The notes: a model not told the origin generated them from the letters alone. A DNA stretch of 64,000 bases from Nocardioides aurantiacus (GCF_003752505.1 NZ_RKHO01000001.1:124001-188000); one strand, 5' to 3'. Numbered from the stretch's first letter, positions 8,300 to 19,219 are shown. A program made the numbers and translations.

Positions 8300-9304
8300 G
8301 TGGTCGTCTCCCCCCTCGTCTGGTGGCTCACGATCGGCATCACCGTCGCGGTGCTGCTCTTCGACATCCTCATCATCGGCCGTCGCCCGCACGAGCCCTC
8401 CCGGCGCGAGGTCAGCGTCGCGCTCGCGGCGTACATCGGGCTCGCCATCGCCTTCGGCATCGGCGTGTGGGTCTTCGCCGGTCACCAGTACGGCACCGAG
8501 TTCTTCGCCGGCTGGCTGACCGAGTACTCCCTCTCGGTCGACAACCTGTTCATCTTCCTGATCATCATGGCCAAGTTCGGGGTGCCCAAGGAGCTGCAGC
8601 AGTCCGCGCTCCTCGTCGGCATCGTGCTGGCCCTGATCATGCGCGGCATCTTCATCTTCGTCGGCGCCGCGGCCATCGAGCAGTTCAGCTGGGTCTTCTA
8701 CATCTTCGGCGTCTTCCTGATCTGGACCGCCGCCAAGCTCGCCAAGGAGGGCGCCAGCGACGAGGAGGAGGAGTTCGAGGAGAACCGCCTCATCAAGTTC
8801 GTCGAGAAGCGCTTCCCCGCCACCGCCGAGTGGCACGGCTCGAAGATCTTCACCACGGAGAACGGCAAGCGGGTCATCACGCCGATGTTCATCGTGATCA
8901 TCGCGCTCGGCACCACCGACCTGCTGTTCGCGCTCGACTCGATCCCGGCGATCTACGGCCTGACCGAGGAGCCGTTCCTGGTGCTCACGGCCAACATCTT
9001 CGCGCTGATGGGCCTGCGGCAGCTCTACTTCCTCATCGGCGGGCTGCTCGAGCGCCTGGTCTACCTGTCCTTCGGGCTCGCCTTCCTGCTGTTCTTCATC
9101 GGCGTGAAGCTGATCCTGCACGCCATGCACGAGAACGAGCTGCCGTTCATCAACGGCGGCGAGCACATCGAGTGGGCCCCCGACATCCCGACCCTGGTCT
9201 CGCTGGGTGTCATCATCGGCACGCTGGTCCTCACGACCGTGCTGAGCCTCGCCAAGACCGGCCTGCCCAGCAAGGACGAGAAGCCGGGCGTCAAGAGCCT
9301 CTGA
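8300..9304 (+). CDS. TerC-family integral membrane protein, likely metal (Mn2+) exporter
   Basis: The 334-aa protein has eight to nine transmembrane helices and the TerC signature EYSLSVDNLFIFLIIM near residue 75, with acidic Asp in the membrane, and a second GTTDLLFALDSIPAIYGL near 205. These paired acidic motifs are thought to bind the metal. A charged cytoplasmic loop, ASDEEEEFEENRL, separates the halves. The GTG at 8300 starts VVVSPLVWWLTIG; it lies 10 nt after TAAGGT. The upstream riboswitch candidate argues for manganese efflux and metal-controlled expression. A terminator follows at 9309. Confidence 0.88.
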   Translation: MVVSPLVWWLTIGITVAVLLFDILIIGRRPHEPSRREVSVALAAYIGLAIAFGIGVWVFAGHQYGTEFFAGWLTEYSLSVDNLFIFLIIMAKFGVPKELQQSALLVGIVLALIMRGIFIFVGAAAIEQFSWVFYIFGVFLIWTAAKLAKEGASDEEEEFEENRLIKFVEKRFPATAEWHGSKIFTTENGKRVITPMFIVIIALGTTDLLFALDSIPAIYGLTEEPFLVLTANIFALMGLRQLYFLIGGLLERLVYLSFGLAFLLFFIGVKLILHAMHENELPFINGGEHIEWAPDIPTLVSLGVIIGTLVLTTVLSLAKTGLPSKDEKPGVKSL

Positions 9305-9308
9305 GGCC

Positions 9309-9334
9309 CACCCCGGCCCCTCGGGGCCGGGGTG
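9309..9334 (+). terminator. Intrinsic terminator after terC
   Basis: A 12-bp GC-only stem (CACCCCGGCCCC with its complement) sits 5 nt after the terC stop. Confidence 0.7.
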
Positions 9335-9374
9335 ACCCGGCTCACGGAACAAGGGCGCCGGCCGACCTGTTCTG

Positions 9375-9386
9375 TTGAACGTTCAA
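9375..9386. promoter_or_regulatory. Perfect palindrome TTGAACGTTCAA, candidate operator
   Basis: This 12-bp AT-rich palindrome stands out in GC-rich DNA 24 bp upstream of the FMN reductase start. Size and TTGAA/TTCAA arms suit a dimeric MarR- or TetR-type repressor, which is not encoded beside it. Confidence 0.45.
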
Positions 9387-9409
9387 ACGTCAACGGAAGA
9401 GGCCTCCCC

Positions 9410-9958
9410 ATGAAGATCCTGATGCTCGTCGGCAGCCTGCGCGCCGGTTCGTGGACCGGTGAGCTCGTCGCCACGGTTCCGGGCCTGCTGCCCGAGGGCG
9501 TCCGGGCCGAGGTGTACGCCGGCCTCGGCGACCTGCCCCACTACGACCAGGACCTCGACGGCGACGCGGCTCCGGCCTCGGTGCTCGCCTTCCGTGAGGC
9601 GCTGGGCGGCGCCGACGCGCTGGTCGTGGCCACCCCGGAGTACAACGGCTCGATCCCCGGCGTGCTGAAGAACGCGATCGACTGGGCCTCGCGCCCCCGC
9701 GGTGCCGCGCCGATCGACGGCCTGCCCGCCGCGGTCCTCTCGGTCAGCCCCTCGCCGCGCGGGGCCCAGTGGGCCCGTGAGGACCTCGTGAAGGTGCTGC
9801 GCGTCGCCGGCGCCCAGCCGCTGGACGACGCCCTGGGCGTCGCGACGGTGCACGAGACCGTGGTCGACGGCGCGATCACCGACGCCGACGTCGAGGCGGC
9901 CCTGCGGCTGCTCGTCGGTCGGCTCGTCGACGCGGGCCGGGAGCGCGTCGCGGCCTGA
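9410..9958 (+). CDS. NAD(P)H-dependent FMN reductase
   Basis: The 182-aa flavodoxin-fold protein opens MKILMLVGSLRAGSW, the phosphate loop that holds FMN, and has the family signature TPEYNGSIPGVLKNAIDW near residue 77. Such enzymes reduce free FMN, quinones or azo compounds in the cytoplasm. ATG at 9410 is chosen over the longer frame because the flavin loop must be N-terminal, and GGAAGAGG lies upstream. A palindromic operator candidate just before it suggests induction, possibly by electrophiles or oxidants. It is convergent with acs across a shared terminator. Confidence 0.85.
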   Translation: MKILMLVGSLRAGSWTGELVATVPGLLPEGVRAEVYAGLGDLPHYDQDLDGDAAPASVLAFREALGGADALVVATPEYNGSIPGVLKNAIDWASRPRGAAPIDGLPAAVLSVSPSPRGAQWAREDLVKVLRVAGAQPLDDALGVATVHETVVDGAITDADVEAALRLLVGRLVDAGRERVAA

Positions 9959-9993
9959 GCCCCGCGCGCGGCGTACGTCCCCCGGGACGCCAG

Positions 9994-10024
9994 GCGCCCC
10001 GGTCGCCGGAGCGGACCGGGGCGC
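9994..10024. terminator. Bidirectional terminator between FMN reductase and acs
   Basis: An 11-bp perfect stem (9994-10004 with 10014-10024) and a 9-nt loop lie between convergent stops. Confidence 0.7.
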
Positions 10025-10043
10025 TTGACGCGTCAGCCGCGGG

Positions 10044-12041
<1,998 letters not shown>

Positions 12042-12109
12042 GGGGTGCCTTCTCCTACTCGTCGACGACTGGTGGCGCGGCTCACGTGTCAGCCGAACCT
12101 ACTCCCGAG

Positions 12110-12152
12110 CCCGCCCGCGGACGACCCTCCGATCGGGTCGTCCGCAGGCGGG
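12110..12152 (-). terminator. Terminator after the actP operon
   Basis: An 18-bp stem with one mismatch (12110-12127 with 12135-12152) lies 20 nt beyond the symporter stop, read on the minus strand. Confidence 0.7.
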
Positions 12153-12172
12153 GTGCGGGTGCTGCGTGGTGC

Positions 12173-13801
12173 CTAGTGCTGGACCGACGCCTCGGCGCCG
12201 GCGCCGGTGAGGGCGCGGACCTCGAGCTCGGTGTAGCGGTCCTCGGCGGCCGGCTCCTTGCTGGTGACCGAGCCGAGGTAGCCGAGCAGGAAGCCCAGCG
12301 GGATCGACACGATGCCGGGGTTCTCCAGGGGGAACCACGAGATGTCGATCGAGGCCGGCAGCAGCGAGAGGTTGGCCCCGGTCGCGGCGTCGGTCTTGCC
12401 GGACATGATGGGGCTGAAGATCACCAGGCCCACCGAGCTGATCAGACCGCCGTAGATGCTCCACACGGCGCCGCGGGTGTTGAAGCGTCGCCAGAACATG
12501 TTGTAGACGATCGCCGGCAGGTTGGCCGAGGCCGCGATCGCGAAGGCGAGCGCCACCAGGAAGGCGATGTTGAGCTTCTGCGCCGGGATGGCCAGGATGA
12601 TGGCGACGAGGCCGATGGCGCCGGCTGCGATGCGCGCCACCTTCAGCTCCTCCTTCTCGGTGGCCTTCCCCTTGCGCCACACGCTGTTGTAGAGGTCGTG
12701 GGCGACGCTGACGCTCGAGGTGAGCGTCAGGCCGGCGACCACCGCGAGGATCGTGGCGAAGGCGACGGCTGCGATGACGGCGAGCAGGATCGCGCCCCCG
12801 GTCGAGCCGGAGCCGCCGCCGACGGTCTCGGCGAGCAGCGGCGAGGCCAGGTTGCCGCCCGAGGCGGTGACGCGCTCCATGTCGGAGTCGCCCAGCAGCG
12901 CGGCGGCACCGAAGCCCAGGACCAGCGTGAACAGGTAGAACACGCCGATCAGGCCGATGGCCCAGAGCACCGACTTGCGGGCGTCCCGCGAGGTCGGGGT
13001 GGTGTAGAAGCGGATCAGGATGTGCGGCAGGCCAGCGGTGCCCAGCACGAGGGCGAGGCCCAGGCTGAGGAAGTCGATCTTGCTGGTGGTGGAGACGCCG
13101 TACTTCAGCCCCGGCTCCAGGAACGCCGAGCCCTTGCCGCTGTTGCTGGCGGCGGTGCCGAGCAGGTCGGAGAGGTTGAAGCTGAACTGCGCCAGCACCA
13201 GGACCACGATCAGCGCCGAGCCGGCCATGAGCAGGACGGCCTTGACGATCTGCACCCAGGTGGTGCCCTTCATGCCGCCCACGGTGACGTAGAAGACCAT
13301 CAGGACGCCGACCGCGAAGATGGTGACGTTGGTGGCGAACTGGCCGTCGATGCCGAGCAGCAGCGAGACCAGCGCACCGGCGCCGACCATCTGCGCGAGC
13401 AGGTAGAAGATCGAGACCACGACGGTCGACGTCGCGGCCGCGGTGCGGACCGGGCGCTGCTTCATCCGGTACGCCAGCTGGTCGGCCATCGTGTAGCGGC
13501 CGGAGTTGCGCAGCACCTCGGCGACCAGGAGCAGGGCCACGAGCCAGGCCACCAGGAAGCCGATGGAGTAGAGGAAGCCGTCGTAGCCCGAGAGCGCGAT
13601 GGCACCGGAGATGCCGAGGAACGAGGCGGCCGACATGTAGTCGCCACCGATGGCCAGGCCGTTCTGGAAGCCGGAGAAGTTGCGGCCGCCGGCGTAGTAG
13701 TCGGCCGCGCCCGAGGTCTGGCGGCTGGCCCAGAAGGTGATGCCGATCGTCAGTGCGACGACGGCGAGGAAGAGGGTCGTGGTCAGGACCTGGGTGCTCA
13801 T
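12173..13801 (-). CDS. actP: ActP-type cation:acetate symporter (SSS family)
   Basis: The 542-aa protein has about 13 transmembrane helices and the sodium:solute symporter features YYAGGRNFSGFQNGLAIGGDYMSAASFLG near the N-terminus and GTAGLPHILIRFYTTP in the middle. That combination is the acetate permease subgroup, which takes up acetate and other short monocarboxylates with Na+ or H+. ATG at 13801 overlaps the DUF485 stop by four bases; the much longer open frame upstream is a shadow of that gene. The pairing of DUF485 with ActP and nearby acs matches acetate operons of many bacteria. Confidence 0.92.
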   Translation of the reverse strand: MSTQVLTTTLFLAVVALTIGITFWASRQTSGAADYYAGGRNFSGFQNGLAIGGDYMSAASFLGISGAIALSGYDGFLYSIGFLVAWLVALLLVAEVLRNSGRYTMADQLAYRMKQRPVRTAAATSTVVVSIFYLLAQMVGAGALVSLLLGIDGQFATNVTIFAVGVLMVFYVTVGGMKGTTWVQIVKAVLLMAGSALIVVLVLAQFSFNLSDLLGTAASNSGKGSAFLEPGLKYGVSTTSKIDFLSLGLALVLGTAGLPHILIRFYTTPTSRDARKSVLWAIGLIGVFYLFTLVLGFGAAALLGDSDMERVTASGGNLASPLLAETVGGGSGSTGGAILLAVIAAVAFATILAVVAGLTLTSSVSVAHDLYNSVWRKGKATEKEELKVARIAAGAIGLVAIILAIPAQKLNIAFLVALAFAIAASANLPAIVYNMFWRRFNTRGAVWSIYGGLISSVGLVIFSPIMSGKTDAATGANLSLLPASIDISWFPLENPGIVSIPLGFLLGYLGSVTSKEPAAEDRYTELEVRALTGAGAEASVQH

Positions 13802-14250
13802 GCGCGGGCCTCCCGCTCGTCGGAGCCGCCGCGGCGGCCGCGCTCGTACGCCTCGTTGAGCTGGCGGGCCAGCGGGTCGAGCTTGCGGTTGGAGAACGAG
13901 CTGTAGGCGTAGGCCAGCAGGAACGTGGTCACGAACTGCAGCAGGCCGAAGACCAGCGCCACGTTGATGTTGCCGAACAGCTTGGCGCCCATGAAGCCCG
14001 GCGCCCAGTTGCTGAGGATGACGTAGAGCAGGTACCAGACCAGGAAGGCCACGGTCGCCGGGAACACGAAGCCGCGGTAGCGACGGCGCAGCTCGGTGAA
14101 CTCGGCCATGTCGTGCAGCCGGTCGTAGACGGGGTCGTGCCGGGCGGCCTGGTCCGAGGACTCCCGCTCGGTCCGGGCGCGGTCGGCGTCGGCCGCGGCG
14201 TCGCCGGCGGCGGTCCTCCCGTCGGGGGGTGGGGACGCGGTGTGGCTCAT
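13798..14250 (-). CDS. DUF485 membrane protein, partner of ActP
   Basis: The 150-aa protein has a hydrophilic, acidic N-terminus, then LRRRYRGFVFPATVAFLVWYLLYVILS and a second helix around AKLFGNINVALVFGLLQFVTTFLLAY, followed by a basic tail. Two helices with a short periplasmic hinge are typical of DUF485, the small subunit found next to ActP. It overlaps actP by four bases. It may assist assembly or activity of the symporter; that role is inferred from conserved pairing. Confidence 0.88.
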   Translation of the reverse strand: MSHTASPPPDGRTAAGDAAADADRARTERESSDQAARHDPVYDRLHDMAEFTELRRRYRGFVFPATVAFLVWYLLYVILSNWAPGFMGAKLFGNINVALVFGLLQFVTTFLLAYAYSSFSNRKLDPLARQLNEAYERGRRGGSDEREARA

Positions 14251-14429
14251 GGGGGCACCCTTCTGCGCAGGCGTGAGGACGGTCTGTGATCGCCGTCACG
14301 CTCGCACCGCGGGCGGGGAGGGGGCGACCCTCCCGGCCGGGTGTGCGGCAGGCGGGCGGGCGCGTCGGTGAACGGTCGAGGTCGTACGACGAACGGTCGG
14401 TCACCGGACAGCCCGAGGGTGCGGGGACT

Positions 14430-14461
14430 CGGGAGACGGTGGCACGTGCCACGGTCTCCCG
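14430..14461 (-). terminator. Terminator-like palindrome after the second symporter operon
   Basis: A 32-bp near-perfect palindrome (16-bp arms, one mismatch, no spacer) starts 19 nt past the symporter stop on the minus strand. Confidence 0.6.
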
Positions 14462-14479
14462 AGCGTGCGACGAGACCGC

Positions 14480-16006
14480 TCAGCCCTGGTCGAGCCGGAC
14501 CGTCTCCGGGGTGTGCAGCCGCACCAGGAACCGCGAGGTGTGGGCCGGCACCTCCGCGCGGGTCAGGCGCGAGACCACGACCATCGTGAGGAAGGCCAGC
14601 GGCACCGCCCACGCCGCAGGCTGGCCGACCAGCGAGGCGACCCACCCCCCGGTGCGGTCGACGACCAGGTTGTCCACGACCGCGGCGCCGGTGAGCAGGC
14701 CACCGGCGACGAGGCCGGCCACGGCGCCCCGCGCGGTCAGCCCGCGCCACCAGATGCCGAGCAGCAGCAGCGGGCAGAAGGTCGCCGCCGCCATCGCGAA
14801 GGCCAGGCCCACCACCGTGGCCACGCCGACCTCGCGGGTCACGAGGGAGAGCAGGTAGGGCACCACGACCGCCACCACGGCCGAGACCCGGAAGCCGGTC
14901 ACGCCCTCCAACCGGCGCGAGGTGACGTCCTGGGTGAGGACGCCCGCCACCGCCACGGTCAGGCCCGAGGAGGTGGCCAGGAAGGCCGCGAACGCCCCGG
15001 CGGTCAGCAGCGCGGTCAGCAGGTCGCCGCCGAGGCCGCCGACCATCCGACCCGGCAGCGCGAGCACCACGGAGTCGCTGCCGGAGGCGGCGAGGTCGGG
15101 GGCGTAGAGGCGCCCGAGCGCGCCGTACACCGGGGGGAGCACGTAGAAGGCGCCGAGCAGCGCCAGCACCGCGAGCGTGGTCTGGCGGGCGGCCCGGCCG
15201 TCGGGGTTGGTGTAGTAGCGGACCACCACGTGGGGCAGGCCCATCACGCCGAGGAAGGTCGCGACCATGAGGGAGTAGGTCGAGTAGAGCGGGTGGTCGC
15301 CCGCGAAGTCGATCGGGTCGGCCCAGGCCAGGCCGTCGACGCCCGCGCTGACCAGGCCCGGGTCGGCCGGCGACCGGCCGCCGTCGCCGAGCCAGACCAG
15401 CACGAGGAAGACGAGCGGGAGGAGCAGCGCGGTGAGCTTCAGCCAGTACTGGAAGGCCTGCACGAAGGTGACCGAGCGCATCCCGCCGGCCAGCACGTTG
15501 AGCAGCACCACGACGGCGACGGCCAGCCCGCCGGCCCACGGTGGCAGTCCGGTCGTGGTCTCGAGCGCCACGCCGGCGCCCTGGAACTGCGGCATCAGGT
15601 AGAGGAAGCCGATCACCACGACGAGCAGCGCCGAGGCCCGTCGTACGCCGCGTGAGTGCAGCCGTGCCTCCGCGAAGTCGGGCAGCGTGTAGGCGCCCGA
15701 GCGGCGCAGCGGGGCCGCGACCAGGCACAGCAGCACGAGGTAGCCGGCCGTCCAGCCGACGGGGTACCAGAGCATCTCGGCGCCGTTGCTCAGCACCAGC
15801 CCGGCAATGCCGAGGAAGGAGGCGCCCGAGAGGTACTCCCCGCTGATCGCGAAGCCGTTGAGGCCCGGGCGCACCGAGCGGGAGGCGACGAAGAAGTCCG
15901 AGGTGGTGCGCGACAGCCGCAGTCCCCAGCTGCCGATCGCCAGCGTGGCGACGGAGACGAGCAGCACCGAGAGCAGCCCCAGGACGGTGCCCGAGTCGCC
16001 GAGCAC
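14480..16006 (-). CDS. Sodium:solute (monocarboxylate-type) symporter
   Basis: The 508-aa SSS-family protein has about 13 helices and shares with ActP the sequence FFVASRSVRPGLNGFAISGEYLSGASFLGIAG and the mid-protein motif MGLPHVVVRYYTNPDG. It therefore belongs to the acetate/pyruvate/propionate branch, yet is clearly divergent from the neighbouring ActP. The GTG at 16006 begins VLGDSGTVLGLLSV; the start overlaps no gene and sits 4 nt from the preceding stop. It is the last gene of an operon with a LytS/LytTR pair, which suggests that the pair senses the carboxylate or its flux. Confidence 0.87.
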   Translation of the reverse strand: MLGDSGTVLGLLSVLLVSVATLAIGSWGLRLSRTTSDFFVASRSVRPGLNGFAISGEYLSGASFLGIAGLVLSNGAEMLWYPVGWTAGYLVLLCLVAAPLRRSGAYTLPDFAEARLHSRGVRRASALLVVVIGFLYLMPQFQGAGVALETTTGLPPWAGGLAVAVVVLLNVLAGGMRSVTFVQAFQYWLKLTALLLPLVFLVLVWLGDGGRSPADPGLVSAGVDGLAWADPIDFAGDHPLYSTYSLMVATFLGVMGLPHVVVRYYTNPDGRAARQTTLAVLALLGAFYVLPPVYGALGRLYAPDLAASGSDSVVLALPGRMVGGLGGDLLTALLTAGAFAAFLATSSGLTVAVAGVLTQDVTSRRLEGVTGFRVSAVVAVVVPYLLSLVTREVGVATVVGLAFAMAAATFCPLLLLGIWWRGLTARGAVAGLVAGGLLTGAAVVDNLVVDRTGGWVASLVGQPAAWAVPLAFLTMVVVSRLTRAEVPAHTSRFLVRLHTPETVRLDQG

Positions 16007-16009
16007 GGG

Positions 16010-16402
16010 TCAGGACCGCTCGACGACGCGCGCGAACGCGCGCTCGTTGCGCTCGGCCAGGCGGACGTAGCGCCAGGCCAGGAGCACCAGCACCGGGTAG
16101 CAGCCGAAGGCCAGCAGGCCCCAGGAGACCGGCATCCCCAGCAGCTGCGCGCGGGTCAGCCACGGCACCAGCACGAACAGCAGCGGCAGCGCGCCGACGG
16201 TGAGCGCCAGCGCCAGCAGGACGCCCAGGCCCAGGCGCAGCTGGGCGCGCAGCAGGGTGCGGAGGTAGATCTCGCCCAGCTCGCTCTGTGCCTCCATCTC
16301 CGAGGCGGGCGTGGGGCGTGGGCGCTGCCGGGAGCGGCCGGTGCGCGGGCTGGTGACCCTGACCCGCTCGGTGCGCTCCGTGCGCTCGGGGTGCTCGTTC
16401 AC
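16010..16402 (-). CDS. Small two-helix membrane protein, symporter accessory
   Basis: The 130-aa protein has a charged N-terminus, then SELGEIYLRTLLRAQLRLGLGVLLALALTVGALPLLFVLVPWL and a second helix VSWGLLAFGCYPVLVLLAWRYV before a charged tail. This is the layout of DUF485, and its position directly before an SSS symporter is the same. The GTG at 16402 overlaps the response-regulator stop by four bases, which fixes the start; the longer frame upstream is a shadow. Likely a symporter partner subunit, by analogy. Confidence 0.75.
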   Translation of the reverse strand: MNEHPERTERTERVRVTSPRTGRSRQRPRPTPASEMEAQSELGEIYLRTLLRAQLRLGLGVLLALALTVGALPLLFVLVPWLTRAQLLGMPVSWGLLAFGCYPVLVLLAWRYVRLAERNERAFARVVERS

Positions 16403-17196
16403 GACGGCTCGCCCGGCGCCGCGGTGCCGCGCGGGCGCCCCCGTCGGACCAGCAGGTCGCGCAGCTCGCGGGTGTGGCGCCGGCTGACCTGGAGGTCGGC
16501 GCCGTCCACGACGACCCAGCAGCGGCCGGCGTCGACGTGCAGCTCCTCGACGTACGCCGTGTTGACCAGCCGCGAGCGGTGGATCCTGACGAAGCCGCCG
16601 GCCGCCCACTCCTGCTCGAGCTGGGAGAGCGGCACCCGGACCAGGTGGCTCTCGCCGTCGACGTGCAGCCGGGCATAGTCGCCCTCGGCCTCGACGTGGC
16701 GGATCCGCGAGACGGCCACGAACCGGGTGACGCCACCGCGCTCGACGGCCACCTGCTCCTCGGCCGGATCGGCGGCGACGGGCTCGGCGCGCGCGGCGGC
16801 GACCACCCGGCGCACGGCCTCGGCGAGGCGCTGCTCGCGCACCGGCTTCAGGACGTAGTCGACGGCGTGGAGGTCGAAGGCCTCCACGGCGTGCTCGTCG
16901 TGGGCGGTGACGAACACCGTGGCCGGCGGTGAGCGGAACTGGGCGAGCACCTGGGCGAGGTCGATGCCGGACAGCCCGGGCATCTGGACGTCGAGGAAGA
17001 CCGCGTCCACCTCGAGCTGGCGCAGCAGCCGCAGCGCGTCGGTGGGGGAGTCGGTGGCGTGGACCTCGCCGACGCGCGGGTCGCGGCGCAGCAGCCAGGT
17101 GAGCTCGTCGAGCGCCGGGCGCTCGTCGTCGATGACCAGCACCGCGAGCGGCCGCTCGTCGGCCGCCGGACCCGGGACGCCCACGGGCGTGCTCAC
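16399..17196 (-). CDS. LytTR-family response regulator
   Basis: The 265-aa protein has a receiver domain (VLVIDDERPALDEL, phosphoacceptor Asp69 in FLDVQMPG, conserved Lys117 in VLKPV) and a C-terminal LytTR DNA-binding domain (about residues 155-250, with FVRIHRSRLVNTAYVEEL). It overlaps the kinase gene by four bases upstream and the small membrane protein downstream. The pair resembles BtsSR/YpdAB-type systems that control carboxylate transporters. Likely target: its own symporter operon. Confidence 0.92.
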   Translation of the reverse strand: MSTPVGVPGPAADERPLAVLVIDDERPALDELTWLLRRDPRVGEVHATDSPTDALRLLRQLEVDAVFLDVQMPGLSGIDLAQVLAQFRSPPATVFVTAHDEHAVEAFDLHAVDYVLKPVREQRLAEAVRRVVAAARAEPVAADPAEEQVAVERGGVTRFVAVSRIRHVEAEGDYARLHVDGESHLVRVPLSQLEQEWAAGGFVRIHRSRLVNTAYVEELHVDAGRCWVVVDGADLQVSRRHTRELRDLLVRRGRPRGTAAPGEPS

Positions 17197-18323
17197 GGCG
17201 TCAGGCCGGGGGCGAACTTGGGCACGCGCACGACCACCCTGGTGCCGGCGCCCGGTGCGGTCTCCACGACGAGACCGTAGTCGTCGCCGAAGGTGGTGCG
17301 CAGTCTCTCGTCGACGTTGGCGAGTCCGACGGAGTCACCGGCCGCCTCGCCGGCCAGCACCGCGCGGATGCGCTCGGGGTCCTGCCCCGCGCCGTCGTCC
17401 TCGATGGAGATCACGCACTCGCGGTCCGCGTCGCGGGCCACGATGGTGATCACCCCGCCGCCCTCGCGCTCGAGGCCGTGCTGCACGGCGTTCTCCACCA
17501 GCGGCTGCAGGCACAGGAACGGGATCGTCACGCCGAGCACCTCGGGCGCCACCTGCAGCACCACCCGGAGCCGCTCGCCGAAGCGCGCCTGCTCGAGCAG
17601 CAGGTAGCGCTCGATCGAGCGGAGCTCCTCGGTCAGGGTCGTGAACTCGCCGTGCTGGCGGAAGGAGTAGCGGGTGAAGTCGGCGAACTCCAGCAGCAGC
17701 TCGCGCGCCCGGTCGGGATCGGTCCGCACGAAGGAGGCGATCGCGCCGAGGGAGTTGTAGATGAAGTGGGGGCTGATCTGGGCGCGCAACGCCCGCACCT
17801 CGGCGCGGGCGAGGCGGTGCCGCTGCTCGTCGAGCTCGGCCAGCTCCAGCTGCCCGGACACCCAGCTGGCCACCTCCTCGGTCGCCCGCAGCAGGCTGGC
17901 AGACGGGGTCTCCGCCAGCGCGACGAGCGCGCCCGCGACCCGGTCGTCGATGACCAGCGGCGTCGCGATGGCGTGCCCGACCAGGCAGCCCTCGGTGTCG
18001 CAGGCCAGCTCGGCCCGACCGGCCACCACGGTCGCGCTGCTGGCCACCGCCCGGTCGGCGAGCGCCCGCGCCTGCGCGGTGTGGTGGGTCGAGAGGCCGT
18101 CGTACCCCAGGAGGGTCTCGGTGTCGGCGAGCGCCACCGCGGCGGTTCCCAGCAGCCCGCGCAGGTGGCGCAGCGCGAGGTCGGCGGTCTCGGCGGTCAG
18201 TCCCCGGCGCAGCGCGGGCGAGGCGAGCGAGGCGGTGTGCAGCGTGCGGAAGGTGGCGTGGTCGGCGTCGGTGCCGAGCTGGCGGGTGCGCCACCAGCGG
18301 CTGCGGAGGCCGTCGAGCACCAC
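17193..18323 (-). CDS. LytS-type sensor histidine kinase with GAF-like domain
   Basis: The 376-aa kinase lacks transmembrane helices. Residues about 45-165 look like a GAF domain; then comes the His_kinase core RAQISPHFIYNSLGAIASF with the phospho-accepting histidine, the N-box LQPLVENAVQHGLE and the G-boxes DDGAGQDPERI and GVGLAN-like GDSVGLANVDERL. A soluble kinase with GAF domain suggests detection of an internal metabolite. Two adjacent GTG codons (18323 and 18320) are possible starts. The methyltransferase stop is 7 bp upstream on the same strand, so they may be cotranscribed. Confidence 0.9.
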   Translation of the reverse strand: MVLDGLRSRWWRTRQLGTDADHATFRTLHTASLASPALRRGLTAETADLALRHLRGLLGTAAVALADTETLLGYDGLSTHHTAQARALADRAVASSATVVAGRAELACDTEGCLVGHAIATPLVIDDRVAGALVALAETPSASLLRATEEVASWVSGQLELAELDEQRHRLARAEVRALRAQISPHFIYNSLGAIASFVRTDPDRARELLLEFADFTRYSFRQHGEFTTLTEELRSIERYLLLEQARFGERLRVVLQVAPEVLGVTIPFLCLQPLVENAVQHGLEREGGGVITIVARDADRECVISIEDDGAGQDPERIRAVLAGEAAGDSVGLANVDERLRTTFGDDYGLVVETAPGAGTRVVVRVPKFAPGLTP

Positions 18324-18330
18324 GGGGGAC

Positions 18331-19206
18331 CTACCGGAAGTCGATCAGCTGCATGCCGGGGTCCTCCGGCGGGCGGCGGTCGGCGGGCCGGGTGACGGCC
18401 TGGTGCTCCAGACCGGGCGGGTCCACGTCGTGGTCGACGGGGGCGTGGCTGGGCTCGGGCGGCAGGTCCTGGTGGCGTACGACGGCCCGGAACGTCCGCG
18501 TCACCCAGGGCAGCTGCATGCCGTCGTGACCGCGGCCGTAGCCGTCGTACAGGCTCGCCACCTCGGCCAGCGTCCGCTCCCGGGTGCTCTCGGGCATCGT
18601 CGCGACGTGGGAGACCGAGCGGGCGAGCTCCTCGAGCGAGCGGGCGGTGTGGGATTGCCAGAAGCGGAACCGCTTCTCCTCCACGAACCCGAAGTAGGGG
18701 CTCTCGAGCAGCGCCTTGGTCGGCAGGTCGCCGTCGCGGTCGCTGGCCGGGTCGAGCAGCCGCCGCAACCGGCGTACCCAGGGGATGGAGGTGTCGTAGG
18801 TGTTCCAGACCAGGGCGATCACGCCGCCCGGACGCAGCACGCGCGCGATCTCGGGCAGCGCCAGCTCGGCGTCGAACCAGTGGAAGGACTGGCCGCACGC
18901 CACCACGTCGACCGACCGCGACCGGACCGGGATCGCCTCGGCGGCAGCGGCCGCGTGGGGCACCGGGACGTTGCGTCCCAGCCGGGCGAGCATCGGCAGC
19001 AGCGGCTCGGTGGCCAGCACGTGGTGGCCCGCGCGGTGCAGCACCTCGGTCAGCTTGCCGGTGCCGGCACCGAGCTCGACGACGTGCGCGCGGCCACCGC
19101 CGGTGAGCCAGGCGACCGCGTCGTCGGGGTAGGACGGCCGGGCGCGGTCGTAGGCGTCGGCCACGGAGCCGAACGACGTCGCGGGGCTGGGGGTCGGCTC
19201 GCTCAT
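18331..19206 (-). CDS. Class I SAM-dependent methyltransferase
   Basis: The 291-aa protein has motif I VVELGAGTGKLTEVL near residue 43, an acidic residue at the end of the next strand (ATEP), and DVVACGQSFHWFD near 100, the pattern of the Methyltransf_11/25 group that includes plant-like ubiquinone-type methylases. The substrate is unknown. The C-terminal 50 residues are proline- and aspartate-rich and look disordered. It is divergent from the Fic-like gene with only 26 bp between the two starts, so the promoters overlap. Confidence 0.82.
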   Translation of the reverse strand: MSEPTPSPATSFGSVADAYDRARPSYPDDAVAWLTGGGRAHVVELGAGTGKLTEVLHRAGHHVLATEPLLPMLARLGRNVPVPHAAAAAEAIPVRSRSVDVVACGQSFHWFDAELALPEIARVLRPGGVIALVWNTYDTSIPWVRRLRRLLDPASDRDGDLPTKALLESPYFGFVEEKRFRFWQSHTARSLEELARSVSHVATMPESTRERTLAEVASLYDGYGRGHDGMQLPWVTRTFRAVVRHQDLPPEPSHAPVDHDVDPPGLEHQAVTRPADRRPPEDPGMQLIDFR

Positions 19207-19219
19207 GCTGCGCCGAAGA

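Noticed and set aside
8075-9352. A 425-aa minus-strand frame opposite terC
   Set aside because: Acidic low-complexity shadow of terC; no ribosome binding site or known motif.
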